Positions 34,751 to 43,908 of a stretch of 64,000 nucleotides of DNA are shown piece after piece (the first letter of the stretch is position 1; each line of letters opens with the position of its first letter). Both the position numbers and the translations under genes were made by a program. The DNA is taken from NCBI GenBank assembly GCA_963771905.1, contig CAVYVI010000011.1, forward strand, positions 1 through 64,000, in the 5' to 3' direction. The notes under the pieces are model-generated. The model ran no database searches. It worked only from the letters and a program-made list of their open reading frames with translations, and was not told the DNA's origin. This DNA is from Palsa-147 sp963771905. GTDB lineage: Bacteria; Acidobacteriota; Terriglobia; Acidiferrales; UBA7541.

Positions 34751-37381
34751 ATGTCTATTCTGCAAAAAATTGCGGGCGGGATTCGCGCTCTTTTCCAGAA
34801 AGAGCGGGACGTCCGGGAGCTGGATGAAGAGCTGAGCGGCTACCTGGAAGCGGTGGCGGCGGAGAAGATGAAGTCCGGGATGAGCCGCGAGGAAGCGCTG
34901 CGAGGGGCGCGGCTTGAAATGGGCAGCCATGACGGAGTGAAAGAACAGGTGCTCGCCACGGGCTGGGAGACGCACGTCGAAACGTTGTGGCAGGATATTC
35001 GCTTCGGCTTACGGATGGCGCGGAAATCGCCAGGGTTTACGGCCATAGCGGTGGTGACGCTGGCGCTGGCGATTGGAGCGAACGCAGCGATATTCAGCGT
35101 GATCGATGCGGCGCTGCTGAAGCCTCTCCCATTCGCGGATGCGAACCGGATCGTCTCGGTCTATGAGCGCTGGCCCGACTTCGACAGGAATCCCGTATCC
35201 TTTGCGGATTTCGAGGATTGGAAGGCGCACAACTCCGTTTTTTCCGAGATGGCCGCATCATTTCCCGCGAATCTGAATTTCGTTGGCAGCCAGGACCCGG
35301 AGAGGCTGAACGGATTGATGGTCACGGAGGGGTTCTTCGATGTGCTCGGAACGCAGGCGGCGCTGGGGCGCACGTTCGTGCAAGATGAGCATCGCGACGG
35401 AAGTTCGCCGGTCTGCATTGTGGGCTACGGATTCTGGCAGAGAGAATTCGGCGGCGATCCCAAGGTGGTGGGCCGCGCGATCGAAATGAACGGGACAGCT
35501 TTCGTGGTGGTGGGAGTGATGCCTGCGGCCGCTCCGAATTTTTTCACGCGGCCACAGACGGACGTTTGGGTACCGCTCGAGCCGCGCGCGCCATGGAAAC
35601 AGCGGGGCACGAATTACCTGCAGGTGTACGCGCGGCTGCGCCCCGGAATTACGATTTCGCAGGCGTCACAGAATTTGGAGGTCGTGCAGGATGGAATCAA
35701 CGCCCAATTTCCGGACAACAAGCACGGTACGAACGTCATCGGGCTGCAGGAATCGCTGTTTGGCGATCAGCGGCCGGTGTTATTGGCGCTTCTCGCGGCC
35801 GTGGGGCTGGTACTGCTGATCGCGTGCACGAATTTGGCGAGCTTGCTGCTGGGCCGGCTGACGCGGCGCTCGCGGGAATTCGCGATCCGCACGGCGATGG
35901 GCTCGAGCCGGTGGCGATTGGTGCGGCAGATGATCGTCGAGACGTCGCTGCTTGCGTTGATCGGAGGAGGGCTCGGCGTACTGATCGCGATGTGGGGGAC
36001 GCGAGTGATCCTGCTGCACTGGCCGCCGCGAACGTTGCGTCCCGATGCGGCCGGACTGGACTCTCACGTTCTACTTTTCATCCTCGGAGTCACGGTCCTT
36101 GCGGTGCTGCTGTACGGACTTGCGCCCGCGATTCGGGCCACGCATTGGAACGCGAGCGAGATTTTGAAGGAAGCGGCAACGCAGTCGACGGATTCGGTGG
36201 CAACCGGGAGGATGCATACGTTTTTCGTGGTCGCGCAGACGGCGCTGGCGACGATCCTGCTCATCAATTCGGGGCTGATGCTGAAAAGTCTCCGGACGCT
36301 TCTTTCGGTCGATCCGGGATTCGGCGCCGAGCGGGTGTTGGCGATGAATATTTCCTTGCCGATACGGCAATACCCTACGGAGAGCAAATGGCAAATTTTC
36401 TACACACAGTTTTTGGAAAGGATACGCGCGCTTCCCGGCGTTCGCGATGCCGGGATGGTCCTGAACCTGCCCGTGGGCGGAGGGAACTCGAGCGGCGATT
36501 TCCTGATCGAAGGACGGCCGAAATTCTCCGCCGGCCAAGTGAACGTTCAGAAGCAGATCGCCAGCCCCGGATATTTTGAAGCGATGGGCATACGGCTGGT
36601 TCGCGGAAGATTTTTCAGCGAGCGCGACGCCGCGGATGCGCCGCCGGTCGTTCTCATCAGCGAATCCATGGCGCGACATTTCTGGCCGAATGAAGACCCG
36701 GTTGGCAAGCGGATGGATTTGCAATACGGATCGGTGAAAGGCTGGCAGGAAATCGCGGGTGTGGTGGGCGACGTGAAATCCGATGGACTGGAGTTCGCTT
36801 CGCCCGACACGGCGTATTTGTGTTCGCTGCAAAATCCAAGCCCGGCGATGTCTCTCGTTATCCGCGCAGTGGGGAGTCCCGCGAGTCTCACGCCGGCGAT
36901 CAAGAACGAACTGCGCACGCTGGATTCAAGATTGCCGTTATATGGAATCACGACGATGACAGAAGTGGTGTCGGATTCCGAGGCTGGGCGGCGGATGTCC
37001 GCTTCGCTGGTGGGCATTTTTGCGGCGCTCTCGGTGCTATTGGCGGCGATGGGAGTGTATGGCGTGCTGTCCTATTCATTCGCGCAGCGGGCGCATGAAA
37101 TCGGATTGCGGATGGCGTTCGGAGCGCAGAAAAAAGATATTTTGCGGCTGGTTCTGGGGAAAGGGACGAGATGGACGGCGCTGGGACTGGGGATCGGTCT
37201 CGTGGGCGCGGCGGTAACAGCCAAGCTGCTGACGAATCTTTTGTTCGGCGTCCGGCCGATCGACTTGGGCACGTACGTCGCTTCGGCGATTCTTCTGGCA
37301 CTTGTGGCGCTGGCGGCCTGTTACATTCCGGCGCGAAGGGCTATGCGCGTAGATCCGATGGTGGCGCTGCGATACGAATGA
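34751..37381 (+). CDS. MacB/FtsX-type ABC permease with acidobacterial N-terminal extension (ADOP)
   Basis: 876 residues from ATG 34751, with AGGAG nearby. The N-terminal 80 residues form the helical extension with RELDEELSGYLEAVAAEKM and EEALRGARLEMG, typical of the duplicated orphan permeases of Acidobacteriota. A first membrane helix (GFTAIAVVTLALAIGANAAIFSVI) precedes a MacB periplasmic domain, two FtsX-like blocks (about 370-500 and 750-876) and a second periplasmic domain. It ends PARRAMRVDPMVALRYE. No ATPase gene is adjacent. Likely efflux or envelope stress, under PadR control. Confidence 0.94.
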   Translation: MSILQKIAGGIRALFQKERDVRELDEELSGYLEAVAAEKMKSGMSREEALRGARLEMGSHDGVKEQVLATGWETHVETLWQDIRFGLRMARKSPGFTAIAVVTLALAIGANAAIFSVIDAALLKPLPFADANRIVSVYERWPDFDRNPVSFADFEDWKAHNSVFSEMAASFPANLNFVGSQDPERLNGLMVTEGFFDVLGTQAALGRTFVQDEHRDGSSPVCIVGYGFWQREFGGDPKVVGRAIEMNGTAFVVVGVMPAAAPNFFTRPQTDVWVPLEPRAPWKQRGTNYLQVYARLRPGITISQASQNLEVVQDGINAQFPDNKHGTNVIGLQESLFGDQRPVLLALLAAVGLVLLIACTNLASLLLGRLTRRSREFAIRTAMGSSRWRLVRQMIVETSLLALIGGGLGVLIAMWGTRVILLHWPPRTLRPDAAGLDSHVLLFILGVTVLAVLLYGLAPAIRATHWNASEILKEAATQSTDSVATGRMHTFFVVAQTALATILLINSGLMLKSLRTLLSVDPGFGAERVLAMNISLPIRQYPTESKWQIFYTQFLERIRALPGVRDAGMVLNLPVGGGNSSGDFLIEGRPKFSAGQVNVQKQIASPGYFEAMGIRLVRGRFFSERDAADAPPVVLISESMARHFWPNEDPVGKRMDLQYGSVKGWQEIAGVVGDVKSDGLEFASPDTAYLCSLQNPSPAMSLVIRAVGSPASLTPAIKNELRTLDSRLPLYGITTMTEVVSDSEAGRRMSASLVGIFAALSVLLAAMGVYGVLSYSFAQRAHEIGLRMAFGAQKKDILRLVLGKGTRWTALGLGIGLVGAAVTAKLLTNLLFGVRPIDLGTYVASAILLALVALAACYIPARRAMRVDPMVALRYE

Positions 37382-37405
37382 GGGATGCGCAAGAATTTCG
37401 GAAAC

Positions 37406-37831
37406 TTATTTCGGGTAGGGATGGCCGGCGAGGATGGCGAAGGCGCGATAGATCTGCTCGGCGAGAAGAACGCGGGCTAGTTCGTGGGGCATGGTGAGTG
37501 TCGAAAGCGAGATATTGAAACGCGCAGCGGCGCGCAGTTCTTCGGGAAATCCAGCGGCGTCACCGCAGAGAAAGACCAATTCGCGCAGGCCTGCATCGCG
37601 GTGGGCGCCGAGCCATTTGGCGAATTGCGCGGAGGTCAACTGCTTTCCCGCGGCGTCGAGAAGAACGACGGCGGAATGGGCGTCAAGCTTGCGCTTGCGC
37701 CAGGCCGCCGCATCGCGCAGCTCGGTGATCTGGACTTCGGCGTAATGTCCGATGCGCGCAACGTAATCCGCGAGAAGAGTGCGCGGGCCGGCCTGCCTCG
37801 TTTTTCCCAGCATCACGAGATGAATTTTCAT
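37406..37831 (-). CDS. rlmH: 23S rRNA (pseudouridine1915-N3)-methyltransferase
   Basis: 141 residues. SPOUT-fold RlmH: N-terminal MKIHLVMLGKT, mid VVLLDAAGKQLTSAQFAKWL, the SAM-knot loop LVFLCGDAAGF, and C-terminal MPHELARVLLAEQIYRAF..GHPYPK. The loop reads CGDAAGF where many homologues have IGGxxG. It methylates helix 69 of 23S rRNA, in keeping with its ribosome-linked neighbours. Confidence 0.95.
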   Translation of the reverse strand: MKIHLVMLGKTRQAGPRTLLADYVARIGHYAEVQITELRDAAAWRKRKLDAHSAVVLLDAAGKQLTSAQFAKWLGAHRDAGLRELVFLCGDAAGFPEELRAAARFNISLSTLTMPHELARVLLAEQIYRAFAILAGHPYPK

Positions 37832-37849
37832 GACGGGTGAACGGCGGCG

Positions 37850-38821
37850 CTACTTCGGCTCGACGAAGCCATATTTTTTGCGCTTTTCGAGAAGCGTTTT
37901 GCGGGTGATGCCGAGAATTTCGGCGGCGCGGGCGATCTTGTAATGCGTGGCTTCGAGCGTCGCGTGAATCGCTTCCTTCTCAAGCTCTTCGAGGGACTGC
38001 AATCCGCTGAGCAAACTTCCGCCGTCATTTGCCGCCTGCAAAATTGCCGGAAAATCCGCGGGGATCAACTCGTCCGACTTCGCAAAGATCACGGCGTGCT
38101 CGATGGCGTTCTTCAATTCGCGGACATTGCCGGGCCACGCGTAACTTGCGAGCAGCCGCGACGATGCTTCGCTCAATCGCAAGTTCGGGCGTCCATGGAC
38201 GCCGCCGAGGCGCGCGAGAAAATAGTCCGCGAGCGGGCGAATATCTTCGCGGCGATCGCGCAAAGGCGGGACGGGAATGACCAGAACATTGAGGCGAAAG
38301 AAGAGATCTTCGCGAAAACGGCCGGTGGCTACGGCGCGCTGCAAATCCGCATTGGTGAGAGCAATCAGACGCCCGTCCATGCGGAGCGTTTCGGTGCCGC
38401 CGAGACGCTCGAAAGTGCGCTCTTCGAGGACGCGGAGAAGCTTGGCTTGAATCCCCGGCGCGAGAGCGGCCACTTCATCGAGAGCAATCGTGCCGCCCTG
38501 CGCGAGTTCGAGGCGGCCCGGCTTTTGCGCGACGGCGCCGGTGAAGGCTCCTCTTTCATGGCCGAATAATTCGGATTCGACGAGCTCGGAGGGCAAGCTG
38601 GCGCAATCGATTTTGAGAAACGGAGCATCGCGACGCGGGCCGTTTTCGTGAATCCAGCGCGCGAGCTGATCTTTGCCGGTGCCGCTTTCGCCGGTGATGA
38701 GAAGAGTGGTGGAAGTTTCGGCGACTTTGCGGGCGAGATCGAGGACGTGCTGGGACGCGGGGCTCGCGGCGATCCAGGGAAGCCGGGATTCGGGCGTGAC
38801 GCGACTCACCGCTTCGCTCAT
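37850..38821 (-). CDS. Sigma-54-dependent transcriptional activator without receiver domain
   Basis: 323 residues from ATG 38821, which overlaps the rsfS stop (ATGA); the longer open frame upstream covers rsfS. The AAA+ domain starts almost at once: Walker A GESGTGK at 44-50, the sigma-54 contact loop GAFTGA at 91-96, Walker B GGTIALDEVA, and the R-finger region RFREDLFFRLNV. A Fis-type helix-turn-helix (IARAAEILGITRKTLLEKRKKYG) ends the protein. With no N-terminal sensor it may be controlled by level or by a partner. Its place inside a ribosome-assembly operon is unusual. Confidence 0.93.
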   Translation of the reverse strand: MSEAVSRVTPESRLPWIAASPASQHVLDLARKVAETSTTLLITGESGTGKDQLARWIHENGPRRDAPFLKIDCASLPSELVESELFGHERGAFTGAVAQKPGRLELAQGGTIALDEVAALAPGIQAKLLRVLEERTFERLGGTETLRMDGRLIALTNADLQRAVATGRFREDLFFRLNVLVIPVPPLRDRREDIRPLADYFLARLGGVHGRPNLRLSEASSRLLASYAWPGNVRELKNAIEHAVIFAKSDELIPADFPAILQAANDGGSLLSGLQSLEELEKEAIHATLEATHYKIARAAEILGITRKTLLEKRKKYGFVEPK

Positions 38822-39255
38822 GGCTGCGTGGATTCGGACTCCGGGGAGCCCGATGAGGATGAATTTGAGTTCGAGCGATTGTGCGCGGCGCGAGGATCGT
38901 CCGGCGATGGAATATCGATGCGCGGGCCGGCGCGCCAGAGACGTTCGAGATCGTAGTAGAGACGCGCGCGCTCGCTGAAGACGTGAACGACGAAGCGGCC
39001 GTAGTCGAGAAGAACCCATTCGGCGCCGGGCCGGCCTTCGCGATGCTCGGGACGGCGGCCATGTTGCGCGAGGCGTTCTTCGATGGCGTCGGTGATGGCT
39101 TCGAGCTGAGGCGTGCTCTCGCCGGAGCACAACAGAAAATATTCGGAGAACGCGCCGAGGCCTTCGAGATCGAGGACGGTCACGTGCTGCGCCTTCTTGT
39201 CCTGGGCAGCTTCGATGGCCCAGCGAAGTTCGGGGCGAAGGGTCTGCAGTGTCAC
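38818..39255 (-). CDS. rsfS: Ribosome silencing factor RsfS
   Basis: 145 residues from GTG 39255, overlapping the nadD stop (GTGA). The RsfS core has ALDEAK-like WAIEAAQDKKAQHVTVLDLEGL, DYFLLCSG-like EYFLLCSGES, GRPGAEWVLLDYGRFVVHVF and RLYYDLERLW. It binds L14 and blocks subunit joining in starvation. The C-terminal tail is a Ser/Asn-rich low-complexity stretch (NRSNSNSSSSGSPE) unlike shorter homologues. Confidence 0.94.
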   Translation of the reverse strand: MTLQTLRPELRWAIEAAQDKKAQHVTVLDLEGLGAFSEYFLLCSGESTPQLEAITDAIEERLAQHGRRPEHREGRPGAEWVLLDYGRFVVHVFSERARLYYDLERLWRAGPRIDIPSPDDPRAAHNRSNSNSSSSGSPESESTQP

Positions 39256-39950
39256 CGGTAAAGCGCCTGTCCCAGAATGTATTCCTCCACGCGCGCGGGC
39301 ACAAGCCCGTGAATGGGCTGGTGTTTCTCAAGGCGCAGGCGGATCTCGGTGGAGGAGACATGGCTGGTTACGGTGGAGAGAAGATGGACGCTGGATTTTC
39401 GCAGGGCGATGGTTTGCGCGTCGTGCGAGTGCGCGCGATTCAATTTCTCGGGCGGAATCACAAGCCGGAGCGCGTCGAGACGGAAACCCGGCCGGTGGGC
39501 AATGATGAAGTCGCAGGCATCGAGAAGCTTTTCATAGTGCCACCACGTGGGAATTTCGAGAAACTGGTCGGCCCCGAGGATGAAGTAGAGGTGATCTTCG
39601 GGATGCTCGCGGCGGAATTTCTTCACCGTGTCGTAGCTATAGAAAACATGCGGCGCGGCGCCATCGGCGGGGGCTTCGGCGAGCGATGGAATAAAGCTCG
39701 GATGATCGGCGCAGGCCAGCGCGACCATGGCGTAGCGATGCACAAACGGCGCGAGCGATTGCCTGGATTTGTGCGGCGGGCGCGACGATGGAATGAAATG
39801 GATAGCGTCCAAATGAAAGCGGCGCTGAGCCGCTTGCGCGACGGCAATATGGCCCGAGTGAATCGGGTCGAATGTTCCGCCGAAGAGAGCAATCGCGCGG
39901 GGATGGCCGCTTCCGCGTTGCGGGTGCACGTGAGAATGAGCTGTCGTCAA
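39252..39950 (-). CDS. nadD: Nicotinate-nucleotide adenylyltransferase
   Basis: 232 residues. The nucleotidyltransferase motif GGTFDPIHSGH at about 24-34, the IPSSRPPHKS substrate loop, LGADQFLEIPTWWHYE, and the late VSSTEIRLRL motif are all present. It adenylates nicotinate mononucleotide in NAD synthesis. It overlaps rsfS and obgE by 4 bp on either side. Confidence 0.95.
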   Translation of the reverse strand: MTTAHSHVHPQRGSGHPRAIALFGGTFDPIHSGHIAVAQAAQRRFHLDAIHFIPSSRPPHKSRQSLAPFVHRYAMVALACADHPSFIPSLAEAPADGAAPHVFYSYDTVKKFRREHPEDHLYFILGADQFLEIPTWWHYEKLLDACDFIIAHRPGFRLDALRLVIPPEKLNRAHSHDAQTIALRKSSVHLLSTVTSHVSSTEIRLRLEKHQPIHGLVPARVEEYILGQALYR

Positions 39951-41059
39951 GCTTTGTCCCCGGAAGCCTGCGAATGAGACGACGGCAGCTCGGGCTCGGT
40001 TGCAGCGACGGAAAGAGACGGAACGCCAGGCGGGAGGGGCCGCGGCGAACGGTCGAGCGCATCGGCCATCGCGCGCACCAGCGTCTGAATGCCTTCGCCG
40101 CTGGCGGATGAAATCGCGAAGAACGGCAGGCCGCGCTTTTCGGCATACGCGCGCAGCATGTCCACTTTCGTGCGATCGGTGGTGGCGTCGAGCTTCGTTG
40201 CAACGGCGATGACGGGTTTTTGAGCGAGGTCTTCGCTGAAGGCGCGCAGCTCGTGCTCGAGAATTTCGAATTCCTTCACGGGATCGGCGCTGCCGCCATC
40301 GCTGGTGTCCACCAGATGGGCGATCAGGCGCGTGCGCTCGATGTGCTTCAGAAATCGCACGCCGAGCCCGACGCCTTCATGCGCGCCTTCGATCAAACCG
40401 GGAACGTCGGCGACGACGAAGGTGCGGCCATTGCCGGGGGCCGCATCGGGATCGGCGGAAACGACGCCGAGATGCGGCTCGAGAGTGGTGAACGGATACG
40501 CCGCGATTTTCGGGCGCGCCGCGGAGATGCGTGAAATGAGCGTGGATTTTCCAGCGTTCGGAAAACCGACGAGGCCGACATCCGCGAGCAATTTCAGCTC
40601 GAGGCGCATGCGGCGCTCTTCGCCCGGCTGGCCATCTTCGTGTTCGCGCGGAGCCTGGTGCCACGGCTTGGTGAAATGGGAATTGCCGCGTCCGCCATGG
40701 CCACCGCGGGCGGCGCGGAATTTCTGGCCGGCCTCGGTGAAATCGAAAAGCTGCTCGCCGGAATCTTCGTCGAAGACGATCGTGCCGACGGGAACCTTCA
40801 AGATGGTGTCAGCACCGGAGCTGCCGTGGCAGTTCGAGCCTTCGCCATGGCCGCCGCGTGCGGCGCGAAATTCGCGGTTGTAACGGTAGCGCAGCAGCGT
40901 GTTGTCGTGCTCGGTGGATTCGAGAATGACGTCGGCGCCGTTCCCGCCATCGCCGCCCGCTGGGCCGCCGCGCGGAACGTACTTCTCCCGCCGGAAGGCG
41001 ACACATCCGTCGCCGCCGTCGCCGGCCTTGACCCAAATTTTGGCTTCGTCAACAAACAC
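39947..41059 (-). CDS. obgE: GTPase ObgE/CgtA
   Basis: 370 residues from GTG 41059 (start VFVDEAKIWVKAGDGGDGCVAFRREK). The glycine-rich OBG fold (about 1-158) is followed by the G domain: G1 GFPNAGKST, G3 DVPGLIEGAHEG, and a G4-like ATKLD. The C-terminus has a short Pro/Ser-rich tail. It acts in large-subunit assembly and the stringent response. The stop overlaps the nadD ATG. Confidence 0.96.
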   Translation of the reverse strand: MFVDEAKIWVKAGDGGDGCVAFRREKYVPRGGPAGGDGGNGADVILESTEHDNTLLRYRYNREFRAARGGHGEGSNCHGSSGADTILKVPVGTIVFDEDSGEQLFDFTEAGQKFRAARGGHGGRGNSHFTKPWHQAPREHEDGQPGEERRMRLELKLLADVGLVGFPNAGKSTLISRISAARPKIAAYPFTTLEPHLGVVSADPDAAPGNGRTFVVADVPGLIEGAHEGVGLGVRFLKHIERTRLIAHLVDTSDGGSADPVKEFEILEHELRAFSEDLAQKPVIAVATKLDATTDRTKVDMLRAYAEKRGLPFFAISSASGEGIQTLVRAMADALDRSPRPLPPGVPSLSVAATEPELPSSHSQASGDKA

Positions 41060-41164
41060 GATGCACTCGATCGCGGGAGAGGAGAATCAATGGGGAAAGC
41101 ATACGACAGGGGTGGGTGAAATGCCAAAGACACCGCGGCGACACGCCTCTATCGAAAATTCCCG

Positions 41165-41455
41165 TTAGTTGGATGCCGGCGCGGGCTGCTTCGGCGCATC
41201 TTCCACGGGCAGAACGCTGATGAACCGCCCGGACTGGCCCTTGTCTTCGAACTTCACGACGCCGGTAATCAGCGCGAACAGGCTGTCATCCTTCGCGCGC
41301 CCGACATTTCGGCCGGGCTTATAGCGCGTGCCGCGCTGGCGAATCAGGATGCTGCCGCCGCTGACGAGCTGGCCGCCAAAGCGTTTGACGCCGAGCCTCT
41401 GGCCGTGAGAATCGCGGCCGTTTGTAGATGAGCCGCCGCCCTTTTTGTGTGCCAT
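41165..41455 (-). CDS. rpmA: 50S ribosomal protein L27
   Basis: 96 residues: MAHKKGGGSSTNGRDSHGQRLGVKRFGGQLV..GSILIRQRGTRY.PGRNVG, then FALITGVVKFE. The tail ends in a Pro/Ala-rich DAPKQPAPASN extension. It follows rplU by 48 nt. Confidence 0.98.
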   Translation of the reverse strand: MAHKKGGGSSTNGRDSHGQRLGVKRFGGQLVSGGSILIRQRGTRYKPGRNVGRAKDDSLFALITGVVKFEDKGQSGRFISVLPVEDAPKQPAPASN

Positions 41456-41503
41456 GACTAGCCTCTATTGGAATTCGCTATTCAGACTTCCGAATCAAAA
41501 TGC

Positions 41504-41818
41504 CTAGTCGAGTTGAATGTCGCTGACCTGCACGGAGGTGAATTCCTGCCGGTGGCCGCGCGTGATCTTGTATTGACCGCAGCGCTTGAATTTCAGAACG
41601 ACACGCTTGGGGTGGCGTCCCTGCGAGACGATTTTACCGGTGACTTTGGCCTTGGAAGTCTTGTCGCCGCCGAGAAACTTGCTTTCATCGGTGCGCACGG
41701 CGAGGACATCGTCGAAGGTCACTTTGCCGCCGACCTTGCCCGCGAGGCGCTCGACCAGGATGGTCTCGCCCGGCGCGACGCGATACTGCTTTCCTCCACT
41801 GCGAATGACCGCGTACAT
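41504..41818 (-). CDS. rplU: 50S ribosomal protein L21
   Basis: 104 residues from ATG 41818, preceded by CAGGAGG; the frame is open 20 codons further without support. MYAVIRSGGKQYRVAPGETILVERL, KVTFDDVLAV, GRHPKRVVLKFKR and GHRQEFT mark L21. It is the first gene of the long operon down to the sigma-54 activator and perhaps rlmH. Confidence 0.98.
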   Translation of the reverse strand: MYAVIRSGGKQYRVAPGETILVERLAGKVGGKVTFDDVLAVRTDESKFLGGDKTSKAKVTGKIVSQGRHPKRVVLKFKRCGQYKITRGHRQEFTSVQVSDIQLD

Positions 41819-41848
41819 ACAGCCTCCTGAGGCAATTGGGAAACGTTC

Positions 41849-41878
41849 ATTATACGGGGGTTCCGGCATCCTCGTCAA
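41849..41878 (-). promoter_or_regulatory. Housekeeping promoter of the rplU operon
   Basis: On the minus strand TTGACG (41878-41873) and a perfect TATAAT (41854-41849) are separated by 18 bp. The start should fall near 41842, giving a leader of about 25 nt to the rplU ATG. This is the best sigma-70 promoter I see in the window. Confidence 0.8.
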
Positions 41879-41932
41879 CGAAATGCGGGGGATCGCAGAG
41901 GACCTAAAACGCCGGGACGCCCAGGAGCCGAA

Positions 41933-42727
41933 TCAGCGCGTCCAAGTCAAGCCCCGGCCAATCACGAAGATGAATACGAGGATCACGATTACGCCCGCCG
42001 CGATCCATCCAATGCTTCGCGCGATGGGCCCGACGCCATCCCCTTCGCGCGCGAACCGATCGCGCAGCATGCCGGGCAGAGACAGCATGCCCGCGTTCCC
42101 GCCCAGCGTCGACGACATTGCCGAGGCCAGGACATAGAAAAAACCGATGGGATTCAACAGCCCCGCAAGCCCGGCCAGAATCCCTTCCGTGAAGTAAGGC
42201 GTCCACGCCAGGCCGCGGATGCGCCGCGGATTCGCTTCCTTGGTGTGAAACGGCCGCAGTCGCGCGGCAACCACCAGCATCGACGCATAATAAGTAACTA
42301 CGCCAAGCACCACGAGACCCAAGCGCCACATCCAGTGCGGCTCCAGCCCCGCGATGACCGCGGCCCAGTCTCCAAAATTGGCGACGCCGGAAAAGAAGAA
42401 ATAGCCGGTGCCGCTGAAAAGATTCCCTGCCAGAAGCATTACGAGAAAGAAGCGCGCAGCCGGACTGTACTTCCCTGGCTTCCACAGCAAGAGCCAGCAG
42501 ATCGCGGCGAAAACAAGATTTGCGACCGTGCCATTCGCGGAGATCAGCCGCGTCGAGATGTCGCTCTGCATTGCGACCGTGCTGATCGTCACGCGGTGCG
42601 CGCCGCTCAGCCATGCCGTGACGCCGTGTCCCAGCGCCTCATGCACCACATCCTGAAGCACACACGCCAGAGCGGCGATCGAGATAATCGTTAGCTTGTC
42701 GTCGGATAAAGGAGCCGCAGCGTTCAT
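41933..42727 (-). CDS. Membrane protein with HEALGHG motif (M50-like, uncertain)
   Basis: 264 residues. About seven hydrophobic segments, with an early VVHEALGHGVTAWLSGA at residues 27-43. This HExxxH-type motif followed by a helix is reminiscent of membrane-embedded metalloproteases, but the spacing between His is one residue longer than HExxH. A later Asn-Pro (LLNPIGFFYVL) lies in a membrane segment, as the second metal site does in M50 enzymes. It is either a divergent membrane protease or a non-enzymatic relative. Confidence 0.7.
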   Translation of the reverse strand: MNAAAPLSDDKLTIISIAALACVLQDVVHEALGHGVTAWLSGAHRVTISTVAMQSDISTRLISANGTVANLVFAAICWLLLWKPGKYSPAARFFLVMLLAGNLFSGTGYFFFSGVANFGDWAAVIAGLEPHWMWRLGLVVLGVVTYYASMLVVAARLRPFHTKEANPRRIRGLAWTPYFTEGILAGLAGLLNPIGFFYVLASAMSSTLGGNAGMLSLPGMLRDRFAREGDGVGPIARSIGWIAAGVIVILVFIFVIGRGLTWTR

Positions 42728-42855
42728 TCGGCCCTTTTATCACAGCGCAGCGGCGGTTGCGGAATTCATTCGGCGCCAACCCGTCGCGGCGTTCGAAGTT
42801 CTCCGTCACTGGAGAAAGGCGAAACCAACGGCGGGTGCGGCCATCTAAATCGGGT

Positions 42856-43857
42856 ATGAGCATGAAAAAAGTGAAGCTTGGTTCGCAGGGCGCGATCGTC
42901 TCCCGCATGGGACTCGGATGCATGGGGATGAGTGAGTTCTATGGCGAGCGGAACGATGAAGAATCGGCCGCGACGATACTCCGTGCGCTGGAATTGGGCA
43001 TCAACTTCCTCGATACGGCCGATGCGTATGGGATTGGCGATAACGAGGAACTGATTGGGAGGACGATTCGCGGGAGGCGGGATGAGGTCTTCCTCGCGAC
43101 GAAGTTCGCCAATGTGCGGAAGAAGGAAGATCCGACGTTTTGGGGGATGAGCGGCAAGCCGGAGTATGTGCGGGAGGCATGCAGTGCTTCGCTGAAGCGT
43201 TTGGGGGTGGACCATATCGATCTGTACTACCAGCACAGAGTGGACCCGAAGACTCCGATCGAGGAGACGGTGGGCGCAATGGCGGAGCTGGTGAAAGCGG
43301 GCAAGGTGAAGTATCTGGGGCTGTCGGAGGCATCGCCGGCGACGATCCGGCGGGCGCACAAGGTGCATCCGATTACGGCATTGCAGACGGAGTACTCGCT
43401 GTGGGAGCGGCATGTCGAAAAGGAGATCCTGCCTACGGTGCGAGAGCTGGGGATTGGATTTGTGCCGTACAGCCCGTTGGGGCGCGGCTTCCTCACTGGT
43501 GCGATCACGAAGCCGAGCGACTTGGGGAACAAGGATGCGCGAGCGCAGAGGTATCCGCGGTTTGCGGGCGAAGCCTTTGACAAGAACCTGGTGCTCGTGG
43601 AGCGTGTGCGGGCGATCGCGGAGCGCAGAGGCGTGAAGGCCGGTCAGTTGGCGTTGGCGTGGGTGCTGGCCAAGGGCGAGGACCTGGTGCCGATTCCGGG
43701 AACGAAGCGAAGAAAGTATCTGGAGGAAAATGCGGCGGCCGCGGAGATCCGGTTGACTCCGGACGAGGTGGCGGAGCTGGAGGCTGCATTTCCACAGAAT
43801 GACATTGTAGGCGATCGATATGCCGCTGCGAATATGAAGTCCATCGACCGCGGCTAG
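42856..43857 (+). CDS. Aldo/keto reductase
   Basis: 333 residues from ATG 42856 (a second ATG at 42862 is equally possible). GLGCMGMSEFYG, the catalytic Asp/Tyr in FLDTADAYG, Lys in FLATKFAN, His in LYYQHRVDP, and the NADPH site IPGTKRRKYLEEN are complete. It reduces aldehydes or ketones with NADPH. Codon choice differs from its neighbours, with many GGG, GTG, CTG and TTG codons, which could mean recent transfer. Confidence 0.94.
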   Translation: MSMKKVKLGSQGAIVSRMGLGCMGMSEFYGERNDEESAATILRALELGINFLDTADAYGIGDNEELIGRTIRGRRDEVFLATKFANVRKKEDPTFWGMSGKPEYVREACSASLKRLGVDHIDLYYQHRVDPKTPIEETVGAMAELVKAGKVKYLGLSEASPATIRRAHKVHPITALQTEYSLWERHVEKEILPTVRELGIGFVPYSPLGRGFLTGAITKPSDLGNKDARAQRYPRFAGEAFDKNLVLVERVRAIAERRGVKAGQLALAWVLAKGEDLVPIPGTKRRKYLEENAAAAEIRLTPDEVAELEAAFPQNDIVGDRYAAANMKSIDRG

Positions 43858-43908
43858 AGCTTCCGGATAGGAATCGCCGACCGCACCAAACTGCTTAGGA
43901 GAAAGGCT

